Counted from the stretch's first letter, positions 16,158-27,936 are shown. The stretch: 64,000 nt of DNA from Polaromonas sp. (GCA_021731285.1 JAKFXR010000037.1:1-64000); one strand, 5' to 3'. The notes: generated from the letters alone by a model not told the origin. Program-made: numbers and translations.

Positions 16158-18209
16158 TTATTTGCTGAGCAGTTCTTTGATCATCGGCCAGGTCGCGAAG
16201 TAGCTGATCAGGATGAAGATACCCATGATCATGGCCAACGCGTAGTGGTAGATGTAGCCGGTCTGCACCTTGCGCACCACGCTTGAGACCCAGCCCACGA
16301 GCTTCCAGGAGCCGTTGACCAGGGCGCCGTCGATCATCTTCTCGTCCCCGCCCTTCCACAGGCCGGTGCCCAGGCCGCGCGCCGCGCGTGCCAGGACGTT
16401 TTCGTTGAACCAGTCCATGTAGTACTTGTTTTCGAGCAGTGTGTAGATCGGCTCGACACGGCGCTTGATGGCTGCGGGCAATGCCGGGTTAACGAGGTAC
16501 ATATACCAGGCTGTCACCACGCCGGCGACCGCCAGCCAGAACGGTGCCGTCATCAGGCCGTGCAAGGCCATTTGCGCGGCGCCATGGAACATCTGCCCCA
16601 GCGCTGCCATGGCCGGGTGCTTGTCGGCGTTAACGACAATCGCGTCCTTGAGGAAGTCACCGAACAGCATGGGCTGTATGGTGATGAAGCCAATCACCAC
16701 CGAGGGAATGGCCAGCAGGATCAGCGGCGCGGTCACCACCCAGGGCGACTCATGCGGCTTGCCGTGGTCGTCGTGGCCGTGATGATGATCGTCATGGTGC
16801 TCATCATGGTGCGCGTCGGGATTCTGGTCGTAGCGCTCCTTGCCATGAAAGACCAGGAAGTACATGCGGAAGGAATAGAAGGCGGTGACAAACACCCCCG
16901 CCAGCACCGCAAAGTGGGCAAAGCCTGCGCCGGTCAGGTGGCTGGCGTGCACCGCTTCAATGATGCTGTCCTTGGAGTAAAAACCGGCAAACAGCGGCGT
17001 GCCTATCAAAGCCAGCGAACCCAGCAGCGCGGTGATCCAGGTGATGGGCATGTACTTGCGCAGGCCCCCCATCCAGCGGATGTCCTGGTTGTGGTGCACA
17101 CCCATGATGACCGAGCCCGCAGCCAGAAACAGCAAAGCCTTGAAGAAGGCGTGGGTCATCAGGTGAAACACGGCCACTGAATAGGCTGAAGCACCCAGCG
17201 CCACCGTCATGTAGCCGAGCTGCGACAGGGTCGAATAAGCCACGACGCGTTTGATGTCGTTCTGAATGATGCCCAGAAAACCCATGAATAGGGCCGTGAT
17301 CGCGCCTATGACCATGATGAAGCTGAGTGCGGTGTCGCTCCACTCGAACAGCGGCGACATGCGCGCCACCATGAAGATGCCGGCGGTGACCATGGTCGCT
17401 GCGTGGATCAGGGCGGAAATCGGTGTCGGGCCTTCCATCGAGTCAGGCAACCAGACGTGCAGCGGGAACTGGGCCGACTTGCCCATGGCGCCTATGAACA
17501 GGCAAATGCAGATGACGGTGATCAGCATCCAGTCGGTGCCGGGAAAACCCATCTTGGCGATGTCACCCGACTTGGCAAACACCTCGGTGTAGTTGAGCGT
17601 GCCGGCGTAGGCGGCCAGCAACCCGATGCCGAGGATGAAGCCGAAGTCACCGACACGGTTGACCAGGAAGGCCTTCATGTTGGCGAAGATGGCCGTGGGC
17701 TTGTTGAACCAGAAACCGATGAGCAGGTAGGACACCAGGCCTACAGCCTCCCAGCCGAAGAAGAGCTGCAGCATGTTGTTGCTCATGACCAGCATCAACA
17801 TCGAGAACGTGAACAGGGAGATGTAGGCGAAAAAACGGTTGTAACCCTCGTCTTCTTCCATGTAGCCAATGGTGTAGATGTGCACCATCAGCGACACAAA
17901 AGTCACCACGCACATCATCATGGCCGTCAGGCCATCGACGAGAAAACCAATTTCCATCTTCAGGCCGCCAACCACCATCCAGGTGTAGAGGGTATCATTG
18001 AAGCGCGCACCGTCCATGGCAACGCTTTTGAGCGTCATCGCCGAGATGACAAATGCCACCAACACCCCAAGAATGGTCAGCGAGTGCGACAGGCGGCGGC
18101 CTATCCAGTTGCCGCCGAAGGTGGTGCCAAAAATACCGGCCAGCACGGCGCCGGCCAGCGGCGCCAGGGGAACTGCCAGCAGCGTTGCGGCGGAAAGGGT
18201 TTGGCTCAT
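16158..18209 (-). CDS. nuoL: NADH-quinone oxidoreductase subunit L with a histidine-rich loop
   Basis: A 683-residue antiporter-like subunit at the distal end of the membrane arm. Motifs HVWLPDSMEGPTPISALIHA and KRVVAYSTLSQLGYMTVALG are intact, and the long lateral helix region is at the C-terminus. An unusual insert around residues 462-482 (bases 16761-16815) alternates His, Asp and Glu, including DDHHHGHDD, and lies between predicted membrane helices. A 91-bp gap with a dispersed repeat separates it from nuoK, the largest gap in the operon after nuoA-nuoB is excluded. Confidence 0.96.
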   Translation of the reverse strand: MSQTLSAATLLAVPLAPLAGAVLAGIFGTTFGGNWIGRRLSHSLTILGVLVAFVISAMTLKSVAMDGARFNDTLYTWMVVGGLKMEIGFLVDGLTAMMMCVVTFVSLMVHIYTIGYMEEDEGYNRFFAYISLFTFSMLMLVMSNNMLQLFFGWEAVGLVSYLLIGFWFNKPTAIFANMKAFLVNRVGDFGFILGIGLLAAYAGTLNYTEVFAKSGDIAKMGFPGTDWMLITVICICLFIGAMGKSAQFPLHVWLPDSMEGPTPISALIHAATMVTAGIFMVARMSPLFEWSDTALSFIMVIGAITALFMGFLGIIQNDIKRVVAYSTLSQLGYMTVALGASAYSVAVFHLMTHAFFKALLFLAAGSVIMGVHHNQDIRWMGGLRKYMPITWITALLGSLALIGTPLFAGFYSKDSIIEAVHASHLTGAGFAHFAVLAGVFVTAFYSFRMYFLVFHGKERYDQNPDAHHDEHHDDHHHGHDDHGKPHESPWVVTAPLILLAIPSVVIGFITIQPMLFGDFLKDAIVVNADKHPAMAALGQMFHGAAQMALHGLMTAPFWLAVAGVVTAWYMYLVNPALPAAIKRRVEPIYTLLENKYYMDWFNENVLARAARGLGTGLWKGGDEKMIDGALVNGSWKLVGWVSSVVRKVQTGYIYHYALAMIMGIFILISYFATWPMIKELLSK

Positions 18210-18213
18210 GTTC

Positions 18214-18297
18214 TAACCGTCCGTCGGGCCGCCCCAAGGGCGGGTTGCGCCCCCTCGGGGGGCAGCGTATACACGAAGTGAAAAGCGTGGGGGCTCA
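18214..18297. repeat. CCCCCTCGGGGG-type repeat between nuoK and nuoL
   Basis: The stretch contains GCCGCCCCAAGGGCGGGTTG, then GCGCCCCCTCGGGGGGCAG, then ACACGAAGTGAAAAGCGTGG. The same order of modules (CCCCTCGGGG, CACGNAGTGA, CGTGGGGG) occurs at 37020-37140 and 62969-63075. It is an insertion into the nuo operon leader between two genes. Confidence 0.75.
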
Positions 18298-18300
18298 TGT

Positions 18301-18609
18301 TCATCCCTTGAGCGTGTTGAGTTCGTCCACGTTGATGCTGGACTTGTTGCGGAACAGCAGCACGAGAATCGCCAGGCCGATGGCCGACTCGGCGGCGGCC
18401 ACGGTCAGGATGAAGAAGACGAAGACCTGGCCGGCCATGTCGTTGAGGTAATAGGAAAAAGCCACAAAATTCATGTTGACCGCGAGCAGCATCAGCTCAA
18501 TGGCCATCAGCAGAACGATGAGGTTTTTGCGGTTGAGAAAAATGCCGATGACCGACAGCGCAAACAGCATTGCGCCCAAGGTCAGGAAATGTCCAAGCGT
18601 CAGCGTCAT
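18301..18609 (-). CDS. nuoK: NADH-quinone oxidoreductase subunit K
   Basis: A 102-residue membrane subunit with three transmembrane helices. [18 protein letters not shown] carries the conserved membrane glutamate, and a second one lies in [14 protein letters not shown]. Its start overlaps the nuoJ stop by 4 bp, so translation is probably coupled. Confidence 0.95.
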   Translation of the reverse strand: MTLTLGHFLTLGAMLFALSVIGIFLNRKNLIVLLMAIELMLLAVNMNFVAFSYYLNDMAGQVFVFFILTVAAAESAIGLAILVLLFRNKSSINVDELNTLKG

Positions 18610-19250
18610 GCTTTTTCCTCCGGAGCAGCCGGTACCGGCGCAGGCGCCGTCGGCAGGATCTTGACCAGGCTGACCCGGTCTGCGCGTTTCACGCGTATCT
18701 GGTCGGCAGGGTTGATGTATTTGGAGTCCTTGCGCTGGCGCAGCGTGAGTGCGATGGCGGCAATGATGGCCACCAGCAATATCACGGCGGCAATTTCTAA
18801 CGGATACAGATATTCTGAATACAGCACCTTGCCCAGCTCTTTGGTGTTGGACACCTGGGCGGCGGCGTGGCCGCTGAGCACCACCGATTTGGGCTCCTGG
18901 CTGGGGCGGAACCCCCCCATCAGGACAGCGGCCATCTCCAGCGCGATCAGGGTGCCCACGGTGGCAGCCAGCGGAAATTGCTTCCAGAAGCCCTTGCGCA
19001 CACCTTCGAGGTTGATGTCCAGCATCATCACCACGAAGAGGAAGAGCACCATGACGGCGCCGACATACACCAGCACCAGCGTGATGGCCAGAAACTCGGC
19101 TTTCAGCAAAACCCAGATGGCGGCAGCCTGGAAAAAGGCCAGCACCAGGTAAAGCGCGGCATGCACCGGGTTGCGGGCCGTGATCACCTTGAATGCGGCA
19201 ACCAGCAGCACCAGGGCAAAGACATAAAAGAGACCTGTTTTAGCGTCCAT
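18606..19250 (-). CDS. nuoJ: NADH-quinone oxidoreductase subunit J
   Basis: A 214-residue subunit with five transmembrane segments in the first 170 residues, including [20 protein letters not shown] and [20 protein letters not shown]. The C-terminal 45 residues are a Pro/Ala-rich soluble tail. It follows nuoI by about 40 bp and overlaps nuoK by 4 bp. Confidence 0.95.
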   Translation of the reverse strand: MDAKTGLFYVFALVLLVAAFKVITARNPVHAALYLVLAFFQAAAIWVLLKAEFLAITLVLVYVGAVMVLFLFVVMMLDINLEGVRKGFWKQFPLAATVGTLIALEMAAVLMGGFRPSQEPKSVVLSGHAAAQVSNTKELGKVLYSEYLYPLEIAAVILLVAIIAAIALTLRQRKDSKYINPADQIRVKRADRVSLVKILPTAPAPVPAAPEEKA

Positions 19251-19291
19251 GTTCTGCGAATCTTTCTTGAGCCAGCTGCTTGCAGCCGGTG

Positions 19292-19789
19292 TCAGCGGTA
19301 CTTGGCATCTGCTGCCCGGTTGGCCGCGATTTCTTTTTCGTAACGGTCACCCACCGCCAGCAGCATGTCCTTGGTGAAGTACAGGTCGCCCCGCTTTTCA
19401 CCGTGGTATTCAAAGATGTGGGTCTCGACGATGGAGTCAACCGGGCAGCTTTCTTCGCAGAATCCGCAGAAGATGCACTTGGTCAGGTCGATGTCATAAC
19501 GCGAGGTGCGGCGGCTGCCGTCCTCACGCACATCAGACTCGATGGTGATGGCCATGGCCGGGCAGACCGCCTCGCACAGCTTGCAGGCAATGCAGCGCTC
19601 CTCGCCATTGTCATAACGGCGCAGCGCATGCAGGCCGCGGAAACGCGGACTTTGCGGTGTCTTTTCTTCAGGAAACTGAATCGTGATCTTGCGCTTGAAC
19701 ATGTACTTGCCGGTCAGGGCCATGCCCTTGAACAGCTCGGTCAGCATGAAGCTCGAAACAAAGTCTTTGACAGAGGCAACTGCACTCAT
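19292..19789 (-). CDS. nuoI: NADH-quinone oxidoreductase subunit I (two [4Fe-4S])
   Basis: A 165-residue ferredoxin-like subunit bridging the peripheral and membrane arms. Two cluster motifs are intact: [17 protein letters not shown] and [16 protein letters not shown]. The N-terminal stretch [20 protein letters not shown] is the usual membrane-associated helix. It starts 2 bp after the nuoH stop. Confidence 0.96.
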   Translation of the reverse strand: MSAVASVKDFVSSFMLTELFKGMALTGKYMFKRKITIQFPEEKTPQSPRFRGLHALRRYDNGEERCIACKLCEAVCPAMAITIESDVREDGSRRTSRYDIDLTKCIFCGFCEESCPVDSIVETHIFEYHGEKRGDLYFTKDMLLAVGDRYEKEIAANRAADAKYR

Positions 19790-19791
19790 GA

Positions 19792-20871
19792 TCAGTTCCA
19801 GATGTTGTACGAGGTCTGCATCCAGGCGCCGACAACGACCAGCCAGACCAGCGTGACGGGGATGAAGATCTTCCAGCCCAGACGCATGATCTGGTCATAA
19901 CGGAAACGCGGGAAGGTGGCACGCACCCACAGGAACATGGTGACCACCACAAAAGTCTTGGCGCCCAGCCAGATCCAGCCCGGGATGGCATTGAACAGCC
20001 ACCAGTCCACAGGCGGCAGCCAGCCACCCAGGAACAGAATGACGGCCAGGATGGCGACCAGCCACATGTTGGCGTATTCAGCCAGGAAGAACATGGCAAA
20101 GGCCATGCCGGAGTACTCGACCATGTGGCCCGCAACGATTTCAGACTCGCCTTCCACCACGTCAAAGGGGTGGCGGTTGGTTTCGGCCAGGCCGGAGATG
20201 AAGTACACAACAAAAATCGGCAGCAGCGGCAACCAGTTCCATGAGAGGAAATTCAGGCCCTGGGTGGCTCCCATGCCCCTGGCCTGGCTCATGACGATGT
20301 CGGTCATGTTCAGGCTGGCGGAAACCATCAGCACCACCACCAGGCAAAAACCCATGGCGATCTCGTAGCTCACCATCTGGGCCGAAGCGCGCATGGCGCC
20401 CAGGAAAGCGTATTTGGAGTTGGATGCCCAGCCGGCAATGATGACGCCGTAAACCTCGAGCGAGGTGATGGCCATGATGAAGAGCAAGCCGGCGTTGATG
20501 TTGGCCAGGGCAATCTCGGGCCCGAAAGGTATGACCGCCCACGCAGCGAGCGCCGGCATGATGGTCATGATGGGGCCCAGCACAAACAGGCCTTTGCTGG
20601 CCGCCGTCGGCATGATGATTTCTTTGGTCAGCAGCTTGAGCGCGTCGGCAATCGGCTGCAGCAGACCGAAGGGGCCGACCCGGTTGGGGCCCAGACGGAT
20701 CTGGGTAAAGCCAATCGCCTTGCGTTCCCACAGCGTGAGGTAAGCGACGCAGCCCATCAGCGGCAGCAACACGCAAACAATCTTGATCAGGGTCCACAGC
20801 ACCGGCCAGACGGTGCCCGGCCAGATGCCGCCCATCAAACCCTGGCCAAACATGAAAATGGAGTCAATCAT
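19792..20871 (-). CDS. nuoH: NADH-quinone oxidoreductase subunit H
   Basis: A 359-residue membrane subunit at the quinone entry site, with eight or more transmembrane segments. Diagnostic sequences are [19 protein letters not shown] and [20 protein letters not shown], the latter rich in conserved acidic residues. Its start overlaps the nuoG stop by 4 bp. Confidence 0.96.
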   Translation of the reverse strand: MIDSIFMFGQGLMGGIWPGTVWPVLWTLIKIVCVLLPLMGCVAYLTLWERKAIGFTQIRLGPNRVGPFGLLQPIADALKLLTKEIIMPTAASKGLFVLGPIMTIMPALAAWAVIPFGPEIALANINAGLLFIMAITSLEVYGVIIAGWASNSKYAFLGAMRASAQMVSYEIAMGFCLVVVLMVSASLNMTDIVMSQARGMGATQGLNFLSWNWLPLLPIFVVYFISGLAETNRHPFDVVEGESEIVAGHMVEYSGMAFAMFFLAEYANMWLVAILAVILFLGGWLPPVDWWLFNAIPGWIWLGAKTFVVVTMFLWVRATFPRFRYDQIMRLGWKIFIPVTLVWLVVVGAWMQTSYNIWN

Positions 20872-23009
20872 GCGGACACTCCCTCGGCTGCCGCGGCCTG
20901 CCGCGCGTCAGCGGTCAACTGCAGCGATGTTGCGCGCCGCACCAGACCGTCGAGCTGGTAAATGCTCGCAACACATGGGGTTGCGCCGGCTGTCGACAAC
21001 TCGATAGCCGCATCGGTCGCATTGCCCAGCCGGTCAGCGGGCACATGCGATGCGTCTGCGCCGCGGACTTGCTTGAGCACATCCTGCGAAGACTCAAAGT
21101 CAAAGCCCGGCAAGTCCAGCAGATTGGCCAGCACCCGGAGCACTTTCCAGGCGGGGCGGGTTTCGCCCAGCGGCTTGACCACCGCATGAAAGCTCTGCAC
21201 ACGGCCCTCGGCACTGACAAAGGTACCGGACGTTTCAGTGAAAGGTGCAATGGGCAACAACACGTCGCTGAAAGCCATGTTGGATTTGAAGGGGCTCAGG
21301 GTCACGACCATTTGCGCGGCATTGAGACCAGCAGCAGCTGCAGCACCCGCAGCAGAGTCAAACTCAGGCTCGTTGTTGAGCAGAATCACCGCCTTGAGCT
21401 TGCCTGCCAGCATCTGGCCGGCGTTCAGCCCCTTGTCGGCCGGCATCGCGCCTGCCAGCTGGGCGCCGACCGTGTTGGCCGCTTCGCCCAGGTAGCCGAC
21501 GCTGGCACCCGTCTGCTCACCAATCCAGTTGGCCAGGCCCAGGAGACTGCTGGCATGGACATGATGTGCAGCCGCGTTGCCGAGCAGGATGGCTTTGCGT
21601 TCGCCACCCATCAAGGACTTGGCGATGGCTTTGGCCACGTCGCCGGCCTGCCCTGCAGCGGGTGCAGCAATACCTTTGTCTGCTGCAACAGCCGCAGCCA
21701 CATCGGCCAGGGCCTGCGCCCAGGCGCCCGGCTCAGCCAGCACGCTGTTGGTGACCGGCATGGCCCAGGCGTCAGGCGCGGACATTTCCGCTACTGAACT
21801 GATAGCATTCACCGCACATCCCTTGCGGGCAGACTGTCGAATCCGTTGTGCAAACAGAGGGTGGTCCTTGCGCAGACTGGAGCCGACCACCAGCACGCGC
21901 TGGAGTTGCGACAGGGATGCGATGGAGGTGCCGAGCCAGCGAATCGAAGTTGAAGGTGAAAACTGCGCGTTGCGCAGGCGGTAGTCAATGTTGTCGCTGC
22001 CCAGACCGCGCATCAGTGAGGCAGCCAGGCTCAACTCTTCCAGTGTGCTGTGCGGGCTGGCGAGGGTGCCAATACTGGCCGCCCCGTGGTCAGCCTTGAT
22101 TTGTTTCAGGCCATTGGCGACGTATTCAAGCGCGGTTTGCCAGTCAACGGCTTTCCACTCGCCGCCCTGCTTGAGCATGGGCGTCTGCAGGCGTTCGTCG
22201 GAGCCAAGGGCTTCGTAGGAGAAACGGTCGCGGTCTGCAATCCAGCATTCGTTGACGTCTTCGTTTTCCAGCGGCACCACACGCATCACCTTGTTGGCCT
22301 TGACCTGGACAATCAGGTTGGTACCGGTCGAGTCGTGCGGGCTGACAGATTTGCGGCGTGACAGCTCCCAGGTACGGGCGCTGTAGCGGAAAGGCTTGCT
22401 GGTCAGCGCGCCCACCGGGCAGATGTCGATCATGTTGCCGGACAGCTCGGAGTCCACCGACATGCCGACAAAGGTTTCAATCTCGGCGTGCTCGCCGCGG
22501 TGCGACATGCCCAGCTCCATCACGCCGGCAACTTCCTGGCCAAAACGCACGCAGCGGGTGCAGTGGATGCAGCGGCTCATCTCTTCCATGGAGATCAGGG
22601 GGCCGACATCCTTGTGAAAAACAACGCGCTTTTCTTCTTCGTAGCGCGAACCGCTGCCGCCGTAGCCGACGGCCAGATCCTGCAACTGGCATTCACCGCC
22701 CTGGTCGCAGATGGGGCAATCCAAAGGGTGGTTGATCAGCAAAAACTCCATCACGCCCTTCTGGGCCTTGATGGCTTTGTCGTTCTTGGTGTGAACAATC
22801 ATGCCCTGCGTCACCGGCGTGGCGCAGGCCGGCATGGGCTTGGGCGCCTTTTCAATGTCAACCAGACACATGCGGCAGTTGGCCGCGATACTGAGTTTCT
22901 TGTGATAACAAAAATGCGGAATGTAGGTGCCGGCTTTCTCCGCCGCATGCATCACCGTGCTGCCTTCGAGCACTTCCACTTTTTGACCGTCGAGCTGGAT
23001 TTCAACCAT
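20868..23009 (-). CDS. nuoG: NADH-quinone oxidoreductase subunit G
   Basis: A 713-residue iron-sulfur subunit. The N-terminal [2Fe-2S] ligands are in [20 protein letters not shown]; the His-ligated [4Fe-4S] site is in [18 protein letters not shown] and the next in [18 protein letters not shown]. The rest is a degenerate molybdopterin-oxidoreductase fold. Start set at the ATG at 23007-23009 ([16 protein letters not shown]); the frame extends 28 codons upstream into nuoF. A 17-bp GCTAC-type repeat (21790-21806) lies within the poorly conserved C-terminal part. Confidence 0.95.
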   Translation of the reverse strand: MVEIQLDGQKVEVLEGSTVMHAAEKAGTYIPHFCYHKKLSIAANCRMCLVDIEKAPKPMPACATPVTQGMIVHTKNDKAIKAQKGVMEFLLINHPLDCPICDQGGECQLQDLAVGYGGSGSRYEEEKRVVFHKDVGPLISMEEMSRCIHCTRCVRFGQEVAGVMELGMSHRGEHAEIETFVGMSVDSELSGNMIDICPVGALTSKPFRYSARTWELSRRKSVSPHDSTGTNLIVQVKANKVMRVVPLENEDVNECWIADRDRFSYEALGSDERLQTPMLKQGGEWKAVDWQTALEYVANGLKQIKADHGAASIGTLASPHSTLEELSLAASLMRGLGSDNIDYRLRNAQFSPSTSIRWLGTSIASLSQLQRVLVVGSSLRKDHPLFAQRIRQSARKGCAVNAISSVAEMSAPDAWAMPVTNSVLAEPGAWAQALADVAAAVAADKGIAAPAAGQAGDVAKAIAKSLMGGERKAILLGNAAAHHVHASSLLGLANWIGEQTGASVGYLGEAANTVGAQLAGAMPADKGLNAGQMLAGKLKAVILLNNEPEFDSAAGAAAAAGLNAAQMVVTLSPFKSNMAFSDVLLPIAPFTETSGTFVSAEGRVQSFHAVVKPLGETRPAWKVLRVLANLLDLPGFDFESSQDVLKQVRGADASHVPADRLGNATDAAIELSTAGATPCVASIYQLDGLVRRATSLQLTADARQAAAAEGVSA
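21790..21806. repeat. 17-bp GCTAC-N7-ATAGC repeat inside nuoG
   Basis: GCTAC, spacer TGAACTG, ATAGC. It is in frame within the variable C-terminal region of nuoG. Confidence 0.6.
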
Positions 23010-23034
23010 GGTGAATTTGCTTTGATGGAGCGCG

Positions 23035-24387
23035 TTAAGCGTAAACCGGGACCTGGCAGGTCTTGTGGGTGATGTGGTGCTCGAACTCGGCACGGAAGTG
23101 CTTGATCATCGCGCGCACCGGCATTGCTGCAGCGTCGCCCAGGGCGCAAATGGTGCGGCCCTGGATGTTGTCGGAGACCGAGTTGAGCAGATCCAGATCG
23201 CTCTCGCGCCCCTGGCCATGCTCGATGCGGTCCACCATGCGCCAGAGCCAGCCTGTGCCCTCGCGGCACGGTGTGCACTGGCCGCAGCTTTCGTGCATGT
23301 AGAAGTAGGACAGGCGCAGCAGGCTTTTGACCATGCACCGCGTTTCATCCATGACAATCACAGCGCCCGAGCCCAGCATGGAGCCAGCCTTGGCGATGGA
23401 GTCGTAGTCCATGTCGGTCGCCATCATGATGTCGGCCGGCAGGACCGGCATGGATGACCCACCGGGAATCACCGCCTTGAGTTTGCGGCCGCCACGCATG
23501 CCGCCGGCCAACTCGAGCAGCTTGGCAAACGGGGTGCCCATGGGGATCTCGTAGTTGCCGGGGCGCTCCACGTCACCGCTGATCGTAAAAATCTTGGTGC
23601 CCCCATTGTTGGGCTTGCCGCATTCCAGGTAAGCCTGACCCCCATTGCGGATGATCCAGGGCACGGCGGCGAAGGTTTCGGTGTTGTTGATGGTCGTGGG
23701 CTTGCCGTAGAGACCGAAACTTGCGGGGAAAGGCGGCTTGAAGCGGGGCTGGCCCTTTTTGCCTTCCAGCGATTCGAGCAAGGCGGTTTCTTCGCCGCAG
23801 ATGTAGGCGCCAAAACCGTGAGCCGCATGCAACTGGAAGCTGTAGTTGCTGCCGAGGATCCTGTCGCCCAGCAGGCCGGCAGCGCGCGCTTCTTCGAGGG
23901 CTTCTTCAAAGCGACGGTAAGTCGTGAAAATCTCGCCGTGGATGTAGTTGTAGCCCACGCTGATGCCCATCGCATAGGCCGCAATCGCCATGCCTTCGAT
24001 GACGATGTGCGGGTTGTACTGCATGATGTCGCGGTCTTTGGCCGTGCCCGGCTCACCCTCATCGGAGTTGCAGACCAGGTACTTCTGGCCCGGGAACTGG
24101 CGCGGCATGAAGCTCCACTTCAGTCCTGTCGGAAAACCCGCGCCACCACGGCCACGCAGGCTACCGGCCTTGACCTCGGCAATCACCTGGTCCTGGGTCA
24201 TGGGCTCACCGCCGCCCGCGCCCAGAATCTTGCGCAGGGCCTGGTAGCCGCCGCGCGCTTCGTAATCCTTCAGGCGCCAGTTGCTGCCGTCAAGCCCGGC
24301 CATGATCTGCGGATTGATGTGACGGCCATGAAAGGACGTCTGGACACCGGTGGCCTCAAACTGGGAAAGAATGCTGGAAGCGGACAT
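23035..24387 (-). CDS. nuoF: NADH-quinone oxidoreductase subunit F (FMN, NADH site)
   Basis: A 450-residue flavoprotein where NADH is oxidised. The NADH/FMN motifs [15 protein letters not shown] and [15 protein letters not shown] are intact, and the [4Fe-4S] ligands are in [15 protein letters not shown] with the fourth Cys near [12 protein letters not shown]. It starts 2 bp after the nuoE stop. Confidence 0.96.
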   Translation of the reverse strand: MSASSILSQFEATGVQTSFHGRHINPQIMAGLDGSNWRLKDYEARGGYQALRKILGAGGGEPMTQDQVIAEVKAGSLRGRGGAGFPTGLKWSFMPRQFPGQKYLVCNSDEGEPGTAKDRDIMQYNPHIVIEGMAIAAYAMGISVGYNYIHGEIFTTYRRFEEALEEARAAGLLGDRILGSNYSFQLHAAHGFGAYICGEETALLESLEGKKGQPRFKPPFPASFGLYGKPTTINNTETFAAVPWIIRNGGQAYLECGKPNNGGTKIFTISGDVERPGNYEIPMGTPFAKLLELAGGMRGGRKLKAVIPGGSSMPVLPADIMMATDMDYDSIAKAGSMLGSGAVIVMDETRCMVKSLLRLSYFYMHESCGQCTPCREGTGWLWRMVDRIEHGQGRESDLDLLNSVSDNIQGRTICALGDAAAMPVRAMIKHFRAEFEHHITHKTCQVPVYA

Positions 24388-24389
24388 GG

Positions 24390-24878
24390 TTACTTTGCCT
24401 CGGCAGATTTAAGGCCATCGATCAGCTGGTCGAGCTTGTCATTGCTCATGAAGCTGCACATGTGCAGGTCATTGACAAGCAGCACCGGCGAGTCGGCGCA
24501 GGCGCCCAGGCATTCGGACTGCTGCAGCGTGAACATGCCGTCGGCGGTGGTGCCACCCATGGCCACACCGAGCTTTTGTTCCAGGTGGGCCAGCGCCTTG
24601 GTGCCGTCACGCAACTGGCACGGCAGGTTGGTGCAGACATTGATCTTGTACTTGCCCAGGGGTTTCTGGTTGTACATGTTGTAGAAGGTCGTGACCTCAT
24701 GCACGGCGATGGGCGCCATGCCCAGGTAGTCGGCCACCAGCTTCTCGCTCTCGGCGCTGACAAAACCCTGCTCTTCCTGAACGATGGCCAGACAGGCCAT
24801 CACGGCCGACTGCTTCTGGTCTGCGGGGTATTTGGCGACTTCGCGGTCGAACCGCTGTTTGGCTTGTTCAGAAATCAT
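24390..24878 (-). CDS. nuoE: NADH-quinone oxidoreductase subunit E ([2Fe-2S])
   Basis: A 162-residue thioredoxin-fold subunit with the four [2Fe-2S] cysteines in [12 protein letters not shown] and [14 protein letters not shown]. The N-terminal helical part ([20 protein letters not shown]) is typical. It follows nuoD by 8 bp. Confidence 0.95.
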   Translation of the reverse strand: MISEQAKQRFDREVAKYPADQKQSAVMACLAIVQEEQGFVSAESEKLVADYLGMAPIAVHEVTTFYNMYNQKPLGKYKINVCTNLPCQLRDGTKALAHLEQKLGVAMGGTTADGMFTLQQSECLGACADSPVLLVNDLHMCSFMSNDKLDQLIDGLKSAEAK

Positions 24879-24886
24879 GGAGGTTT

Positions 24887-26140
24887 TTAGCGGTCAATTT
24901 CGCCGAACACGATGTCCATCGTGCCGATGACGGCGACGGCATCAGCAATCATGTGGCCACGCGACATTTCGTCCATGGCGGCCAGATGCGAGAAGCCCGG
25001 TGGACGGATCTTCAGGCGGTAGGGTTTGTTGGCGCCATCGCTGACGATGTAGATACCGAACTCGCCCTTGGGGTGTTCGACAGCTGCATAGGCCTCGCCC
25101 TCGGGCACATGGAAGCCCTCGGTGAACAGCTTGAAGTGGTGAATCAGCTCTTCCATGTTGGACTTCATGGATTCGCGGTCGGGCGCAGCCACCTTGTGGT
25201 TGCTGGTGATCACCGGGCCGGGGTTGACGCGCAGCCACTTGATGCACTGCTGGATGATGCGGTTGGACTGGCGCATCTCTTCAATGCGGACCAGGTAGCG
25301 GTCGTAACAGTCGCCGGTTTTGCCAACGGGAATGTCGAAGTCCATTTTTGCGTAGACGTCATAGGGCTGCTGCTTGCGCAGGTCCCACGCAAAACCCGAG
25401 CCCCTGAGCATGGGGCCGGTGAAACCGAGGTTCAAGGCGCGCTCAGGCGAGACCACGCCGACACCAACCGTGCGTTGCTTCCAGATGCGGTTGTCGGTGA
25501 GCAGGGTTTCGTATTCGTCGACCAGCCGCGGGAACTGGGTGCAGAAGTCGTCAATGAAGTCGAGCAGGGATCCCTGGCGGTTTTCGTTGAGTGCAGCAAT
25601 GGCTTTGGCGTTTTTGACTTTGCTGACCTTGTACTGCGGCATGGTCTCGGGCAGATCGCGGTAAACACCACCCGGGCGGAAGTAGGCGGCGTGCATGCGG
25701 GCACCGGAGACCGCCTCGTACATGTCAAACAGGGCCTCACGCTCGCGGAAGCAATAAATCAGGATGTTCATCGCGCCGCAATCAAACCCGTGCGCGCCCA
25801 GCCACAGCAGGTGGTTGAGCAGGCGGGTGATCTCGGAGAACATCACGCGGATGTATTGCGCGCGCTCCGGCACATCAACGCCAATCAGCTTTTCGATGGC
25901 CAGGCAGTAGGCGTGCTCGTTGGACATCATCGACACATAGTCGAGGCGGTCCATGTAAGGCAGCGACTGGATGTAGGTCTTGCTCTCGGCCAGTTTTTCC
26001 GTGGCGCGGTGCAGCAGGCCGATGTGCGGGTCGGCGCGCTGGATCACTTCGCCGTCAAGCTCAAGCACCAGGCGCAGCACACCATGGGCTGCGGGGTGCT
26101 GCGGTCCGAAGTTCAGCGTGTAATTCTTGATCTCGGCCAT
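24887..26140 (-). CDS. nuoD: NADH-quinone oxidoreductase subunit D (49-kDa type)
   Basis: A 417-residue subunit forming the quinone pocket. Starts with [20 protein letters not shown], which carries the quinone-binding His, and contains [20 protein letters not shown] and the tail [10 protein letters not shown]. Separate from nuoC, unlike the fused nuoCD of E. coli; it overlaps the nuoC stop by one base. Confidence 0.96.
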   Translation of the reverse strand: MAEIKNYTLNFGPQHPAAHGVLRLVLELDGEVIQRADPHIGLLHRATEKLAESKTYIQSLPYMDRLDYVSMMSNEHAYCLAIEKLIGVDVPERAQYIRVMFSEITRLLNHLLWLGAHGFDCGAMNILIYCFREREALFDMYEAVSGARMHAAYFRPGGVYRDLPETMPQYKVSKVKNAKAIAALNENRQGSLLDFIDDFCTQFPRLVDEYETLLTDNRIWKQRTVGVGVVSPERALNLGFTGPMLRGSGFAWDLRKQQPYDVYAKMDFDIPVGKTGDCYDRYLVRIEEMRQSNRIIQQCIKWLRVNPGPVITSNHKVAAPDRESMKSNMEELIHHFKLFTEGFHVPEGEAYAAVEHPKGEFGIYIVSDGANKPYRLKIRPPGFSHLAAMDEMSRGHMIADAVAVIGTMDIVFGEIDR

Positions 26141-26754
26141 TATTGGATTCCGCCGTAGTTGTCTTCACGGATCACGCGCGGTGTGATTTCGCGCGGTTCG
26201 ATCGTCACCGGCTGGTAGATCACGCGCCGTTGCTCAGGGTCATAGCGCATTTCGACATAACCCGTGGTCGGGAAGTCCTTGCGGAAGGGGTGGCCGATGA
26301 AACCATAGTCGGTCAGGATGCGGCGCAGGTCGTTGTGGCCGTCGAAGATGATGCCGAAGAGGTCAAACGCTTCACGCTCGAACCAGTTGGCCGAATTCCA
26401 GACCTCGTTGACCGAAGCCACCACCGGAAAATCATCGTCTTCACAAAAGACCTTGAGGCGTACACGCTGGTTCAGGCTGACCGACAACAAATGGGAAGCC
26501 ACGCAATAACGGCGGCCGTCGTAGCGGCCGTCGGCATACTCCGAGTAATCGATGCCGCACAGGTCGATCAGTTGTTCGAACTGGCAGCCCGGCGAGTCAC
26601 GCAGGATCAGCGCAGCAGCGAGGTAATTCTGGGCGGATACCACAACCGTCAGCTCACCCAACGCAACGGAGACCCGTTGGGCCTTGTCGCCCAGGGCAGC
26701 GGTAAGGGTAACTGCGAGCTGTTCTGCAGAAGCGGGATGCAAGGGACCCATCAA
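26140..26754 (-). CDS. nuoC: NADH-quinone oxidoreductase subunit C (30-kDa type)
   Basis: A 204-residue subunit. The family signature [20 protein letters not shown] and the following [19 protein letters not shown] are present. Two adjacent ATG codons (26754 and 26751) are possible starts; the first overlaps the nuoB stop as ATGA. Confidence 0.95.
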   Translation of the reverse strand: MMGPLHPASAEQLAVTLTAALGDKAQRVSVALGELTVVVSAQNYLAAALILRDSPGCQFEQLIDLCGIDYSEYADGRYDGRRYCVASHLLSVSLNQRVRLKVFCEDDDFPVVASVNEVWNSANWFEREAFDLFGIIFDGHNDLRRILTDYGFIGHPFRKDFPTTGYVEMRYDPEQRRVIYQPVTIEPREITPRVIREDNYGGIQ

Positions 26755-27230
26755 GCCCTCGCTATGGTGTTGGTGCGGCGGATTTTCTGCTGCAACTGGA
26801 TGATGCCGTACATCAGCGCTTCAGCAGTGGGCGGGCAACCGGGGACATAGACGTCGACCGGCACGATGCGGTCGCAGCCACGCACCACGGAATAGCTGTA
26901 GTGGTAGTAACCGCCGCCGTTGGCGCAGGATCCCATGGAGAGCACCCAGCGCGGCTCGGACATCTGGTCGTAGACCTTGCGCAGCGCAGGGCCCATCTTG
27001 TTGCACAGGGTGCCGGCCACAATCATCAGGTCGGACTGACGCGGGCTGGGGCGGAACAACATGCCGAAACGGTCCAGGTCGTAGCGCGCGGCCCCTGCAT
27101 GCATCATTTCGACCGCGCAGCAGGCCAGACCAAAGGTCATGGGCCAGAGCGAACCGGTCTTGGCCCAGTTGACCACCGAGTCGTAACTCGTGGTCATGAA
27201 GCCTTCGTTAAAAACACCTTCTAGTGACAT
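26751..27230 (-). CDS. nuoB: NADH-quinone oxidoreductase subunit B (N2 cluster)
   Basis: A 159-residue subunit that binds the terminal [4Fe-4S] cluster N2. Ligands are the adjacent cysteines in [11 protein letters not shown] and those in [16 protein letters not shown] and [15 protein letters not shown]. It follows nuoA by 49 bp. Confidence 0.96.
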   Translation of the reverse strand: MSLEGVFNEGFMTTSYDSVVNWAKTGSLWPMTFGLACCAVEMMHAGAARYDLDRFGMLFRPSPRQSDLMIVAGTLCNKMGPALRKVYDQMSEPRWVLSMGSCANGGGYYHYSYSVVRGCDRIVPVDVYVPGCPPTAEALMYGIIQLQQKIRRTNTIARA

Positions 27231-27279
27231 ACCTGCACCTTTGTGGCGGCCGTTTGCTCAACCGCTGAATCACTTCAAG

Positions 27280-27639
27280 CTATTCCCAGTCCAGGGCGCC
27301 CTTTTTCCACTCGTAGGCAAAACCCACGACAAGAATGCCCAGAAAAATCATCATGGACCAGAAGCCGACCGGTCCGATTTCCTTCAGGGCCACGGCCCAG
27401 GGAAACAGGAAGGCGATCTCGAGGTCAAACAAAATGAAGAGGATCGCGACGAGGTAGTAACGCACGTCGAATTTCATGCGGGCATCTTCGAAGGCTTCGA
27501 AGCCGCACTCGTAAGGGGAATTTTTTTCGCTGTCCGGCTTGTGCGGGCCCAGCAGGCGACCCAGGACCTGGGGCACGACGCCAACAGCCACACCCACCAG
27601 AATAAACAACAGAACAGGAAGGTATTGGTCGAGGTTCAT
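27280..27639 (-). CDS. nuoA: NADH-quinone oxidoreductase subunit A
   Basis: A 119-residue membrane subunit with three transmembrane helices. The conserved loop [20 protein letters not shown] is present. First gene of the nuo operon; the promoter probably lies between 27640 and the tRNA gene, or transcription may also come from secG and the tRNA upstream. I see no clear -35/-10 pair. Confidence 0.95.
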   Translation of the reverse strand: MNLDQYLPVLLFILVGVAVGVVPQVLGRLLGPHKPDSEKNSPYECGFEAFEDARMKFDVRYYLVAILFILFDLEIAFLFPWAVALKEIGPVGFWSMMIFLGILVVGFAYEWKKGALDWE

Positions 27640-27735
27640 CGTCGATTCAACTTCTGAAAGCTGCTTGGGCTTTGTACCGGTTGCTGTTCAAGGCCCCAGC
27701 CACTGCCTGCGCAACGCCGGGTGGACGCCTGTTGA

Positions 27736-27820
27736 TGGTGCGGACGGCGAGACTCGAACTCGCACAGCTTTCGCCACTACCCCCTCAAGATAGCGTGTCT
27801 ACCAATTTCACCACGTCCGC
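27736..27820 (-). tRNA. tRNA-Leu (anticodon GAG)
   Basis: Read on the minus strand, an 85-nt tRNA with encoded CCA. The acceptor stem GCGGACG pairs with CGTCCGC; the D-arm contains AATTGGTAGACACGC; the anticodon stem-loop is CTATC-TTGAGGG-GGTAG with GAG complementary to 27784-27786; a long variable arm and the T-arm GAGTTCGAGTCTC follow. It lies between secG and nuoA, as usual in Burkholderiales. Confidence 0.97.
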
Positions 27821-27936
27821 GGTTTTTTAAATGTCCGGATGGCATGAGGAAGCTTGCAGCTTTTGGCTTTCCGGACAGTCTCAGAGTTTACCCTGAAACT
27901 TTGCCGCTCCCTGTGGAAAGCGGGCTGCGCTACACG

